From: a virus
IMG/VR virus record: IMGVR_UViG_3300046028_010882
Location: 1-23,574 of that record
Reading direction: 5' to 3' (one strand)
DNA: 23,574 nt
Part shown: piece after piece, positions 22,071-23,574 of the stretch
How positions within the stretch are numbered: position 1 is the first letter of the stretch
How the letters are laid out: each line of letters starts with the position of its first letter
The notes under the pieces: generated by a model
Databases searched by the model: none
Seen by the model: the letters and a program-made list of their open reading frames with translations, nothing else
What the model was told of the DNA's origin: nothing
Program-made: the position numbers and the translations under genes

Positions 22071-22095
22071 GAGGGGGCTTAGGCCCTCTCTTTTT
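22071..22095 (+). terminator. Rho-independent terminator after the major capsid gene
   Basis: GAGGG (22071-22075) pairs with CCCTC (22084-22088) around an 8-base loop, followed by TCTTTTT (22089-22095). The stem is short but GC-rich, with a proper U run, and would limit read-through so that capsid mRNA exceeds that of later genes. Confidence 0.7.
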
Positions 22096-22109
22096 AAAAA
22101 GGAAGTATA

Positions 22110-22544
22110 ATGGGATTTCAAATTGGACAAAAACTCATTAAGAAATATGAGTATGATTTTGCTGTTGACGGTGGAGCTTCTACTGCAGTTATCAACTTAA
22201 GAGAAGAAGGCGAGAATTTAGTAAACGGTTGCCATATTACAAAAATGTATGTTGTTACTGAAACCGCTTTCACAAGCGCAATAAGCGACACAACTATTAC
22301 TATCGGTAATACAACTGATGCTGATGGATATTTCGCTGATTGTTTTACTGCTTTATCTAGCACAACTACTGGAACTTTTTCTAGTGGAGAAATTGCCGGA
22401 GCTTTATTATGGGATGATAGTAACGACCACGACATTCTATATAGCCCAAAGGTAGCTAATGATTTAACCGTGGCAATGACCATTGGTAACTACTCTTTGA
22501 CCGCTGGAAAATTAGAATTATATGTAGAGTTTTTTAGAGCTTAA
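22110..22544 (+). CDS. Virion protein, capsid decoration or head-fibre candidate
   Basis: AAAGGAAG at 22098-22104 precedes ATG 22110. The 144-aa protein is nearly all beta: VDGGASTAVINL, then a Ser/Thr-rich region and GKLELYVEFFRA at the end. Such small beta-sandwich proteins directly after the coat gene are commonly decoration or minor head proteins. No enzyme motif is seen. The family assignment is by layout and position only. Confidence 0.5.
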   Translation: MGFQIGQKLIKKYEYDFAVDGGASTAVINLREEGENLVNGCHITKMYVVTETAFTSAISDTTITIGNTTDADGYFADCFTALSSTTTGTFSSGEIAGALLWDDSNDHDILYSPKVANDLTVAMTIGNYSLTAGKLELYVEFFRA

Positions 22545-22567
22545 TTTCTTTTAACTTGTGGGTGACT

Positions 22568-22738
22568 ATGGAAAAACCTGTGATGATTCCACATTTTGTA
22601 ATAGCTCCAAATAAACAAGAACTGATGCGCTTGATGCTAAAGATAAACCTTGAGTCAAGCGCATTTCATAAATTCTTTGATATTCAAAAAGATGGGAATA
22701 GTTGGGTGGCTTGGTATTATAAGGAAGTTAAGATATGA
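22568..22738 (+). CDS. Orphan 56-aa protein in the head block
   Basis: ATG 22568 is preceded by GGGTGA; GTG 22562 and TTG 22556 are in-frame alternatives. The helical middle (NKQELMRLMLKINLESS) and a strand ending WVAWYYKEVKI suggest a small structural or adaptor protein. Its stop overlaps the next start as ATGA (22735-22738). No family is recognised. Confidence 0.5.
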   Translation: MEKPVMIPHFVIAPNKQELMRLMLKINLESSAFHKFFDIQKDGNSWVAWYYKEVKI

Positions 22739-23574
22739 GTAAAACGTTAACTGACTTAGAGAAAGATAAATTCACTACCACAATTGAAGATGATACCGCA
22801 GTAAGAGTCGTTGTGTATAATTCAAGTAAAGTTGTTATTGATAACAGTACTATGGCACCCCTTAATGCAAATGCTATCTTCAATGGAACATCATTTAATA
22901 CTTTAGATTATTCGATGCTATTCGTAACTGTTTATAGTGATGTTGGCAGTGCTATTGATGGGCTTTGTGTTGAAACAAGTAGTGATAATATTGTCTGGAG
23001 AGACGGCGATTGTTTTACAATACTTGGTGGATTCGAGAAAACATTTTCGTTTCAACCGAACAAACAATATATGCGAGTTAAATATACTAATGGTGGAATC
23101 GCACAATCTGCTTTTGATCTTCATACTATTGCCAAGAAAACAAACTCAAAGCCTTCTAACCATAGGATACAAGATTCGATTGTAACGGAAGATGATGCCG
23201 AGCTTGTAAAGGCTGTATTGACTGGAGAGAATACAAATTTTCCTGGCCAGTTTTTAAATATTAAAACAACCGCTGGTGGTAATCTTAGGGTTACCGTAGA
23301 TCAAGTTGACACTACTACAAATTCATTAAAGGTCATCAACTATTCACATGCAGAATTACATGGCGGGGACCACTTTGCGGTTAAAAAAACAGAAGCACTT
23401 GCTCGGAATACAAGAAAAGATATCTTGATTGTTACACCAAATACGACAAGATGGGCACATATGATAAAGGGAATTGAATCAACAGAATCTTTAATTACAG
23501 TTTCCTTTTATGAAAATACTGTGACAAGCGCAGATGGCACATTAGATGGCGGCTATAATAGGAATCGAAATTCC
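22735..23574 (+). CDS. Virion structural protein (3' partial)
   Basis: From ATG 22735 the frame is open for 280 codons to the window end without a stop. The protein is beta-rich and acidic at first, with a central part resembling phage structural beta-sandwiches. It ends with VTPNTTRWAHMIKGIEST, SFYENTVTSADGTL and NRNRNS, a (Y/F)E..TV(T)..GT.L....N.NR.S pattern that recurs in phage virion proteins encoded just after the coat gene. It is coupled to the preceding gene by ATGA. The exact role (adaptor, fibre or decoration) is not readable. Confidence 0.65.
   Translation, partial: MSKTLTDLEKDKFTTTIEDDTAVRVVVYNSSKVVIDNSTMAPLNANAIFNGTSFNTLDYSMLFVTVYSDVGSAIDGLCVETSSDNIVWRDGDCFTILGGFEKTFSFQPNKQYMRVKYTNGGIAQSAFDLHTIAKKTNSKPSNHRIQDSIVTEDDAELVKAVLTGENTNFPGQFLNIKTTAGGNLRVTVDQVDTTTNSLKVINYSHAELHGGDHFAVKKTEALARNTRKDILIVTPNTTRWAHMIKGIESTESLITVSFYENTVTSADGTLDGGYNRNRNS

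Noticed and set aside
1-23574. CRISPR array, integrase or CI-type repressor
   Set aside because: No regularly spaced repeats of 20-40 bases and no recombinase or classical repressor motif were found on either strand; temperate lifestyle cannot be claimed from this window.

Overview
The window is a segment of an AT-rich tailed bacteriophage (Caudoviricetes) or prophage-like genome. Evidence is a full packaging and head-assembly block, a recombination/replication block, a lysis cassette, very dense gene packing with ATGA and TAATG overlaps, and many small orphan genes. Strong AAGGAG-type ribosome sites before most genes argue against a Bacteroidota host, where such sites are rare. An O-antigen-ligase-like membrane protein and a lipoprotein with a lipobox point to a Gram-negative host. 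I cannot name the host genus. No integrase, CI-type repressor, tRNA or CRISPR array is visible, so lytic versus temperate lifestyle is open. Tail genes are absent apart from the last codons of a probable fibre protein at the left edge.

Layout. (1) 1-1451, plus: end of a tail-fibre-like gene, then a probable lysis cassette made of a permuted papain-fold enzyme, a coiled-coil/one-TM holin candidate, a 48-aa membrane-associated peptide and an M15-like peptidase. (2) 1432-2589, minus: an O-antigen ligase/polymerase-like membrane protein. A 428-bp control region follows, with three inverted repeats and a good extended -10 promoter. (3) 3018-4902, plus: an accessory operon with an orphan, an SGNH-hydrolase lipoprotein, several small orphans and a ribbon-helix-helix protein. 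(4) 4874-10254, minus: one long, translationally coupled transcript. Reading from its promoter it encodes a Sak4-like ATPase, a ribbon-helix-helix protein, a DUF669-like ssDNA-binding protein, an SF2 helicase and a YqaJ/lambda-type exonuclease. It then runs into a chain of tiny coiled-coil and transmembrane ORFs, small orphans and a Fis-type HTH regulator. (5) 10417-13438, plus: a primase-polymerase/helicase, a repeat-rich AT-rich region that may be the replication origin, a small orphan and a VRR-NUC nuclease. (6) 13683-23574, plus: an HNH endonuclease, a ParB-methyltransferase fusion, terminase small subunit, a second HNH endonuclease, terminase large subunit, portal, two gpG-like proteins, scaffold, major capsid protein, and virion proteins running off the right edge.

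How it fits together: blocks 4 and 5 diverge from a shared control region at 10255-10416 and would supply recombination-dependent DNA replication. Block 6 packages the DNA into the capsid. Blocks 2 and 3 look like cargo that changes the host envelope. The points I find most worth following are the two-gene surface-modification cargo, a perfect hairpin that buries the start codon of the VRR-NUC gene, a pseudoknot-like RNA structure at 13478-13530, iteron-like repeats after the primase, a 12-bp motif shared by two promoters, and the coupled string of micro-ORFs at 6156-6658.
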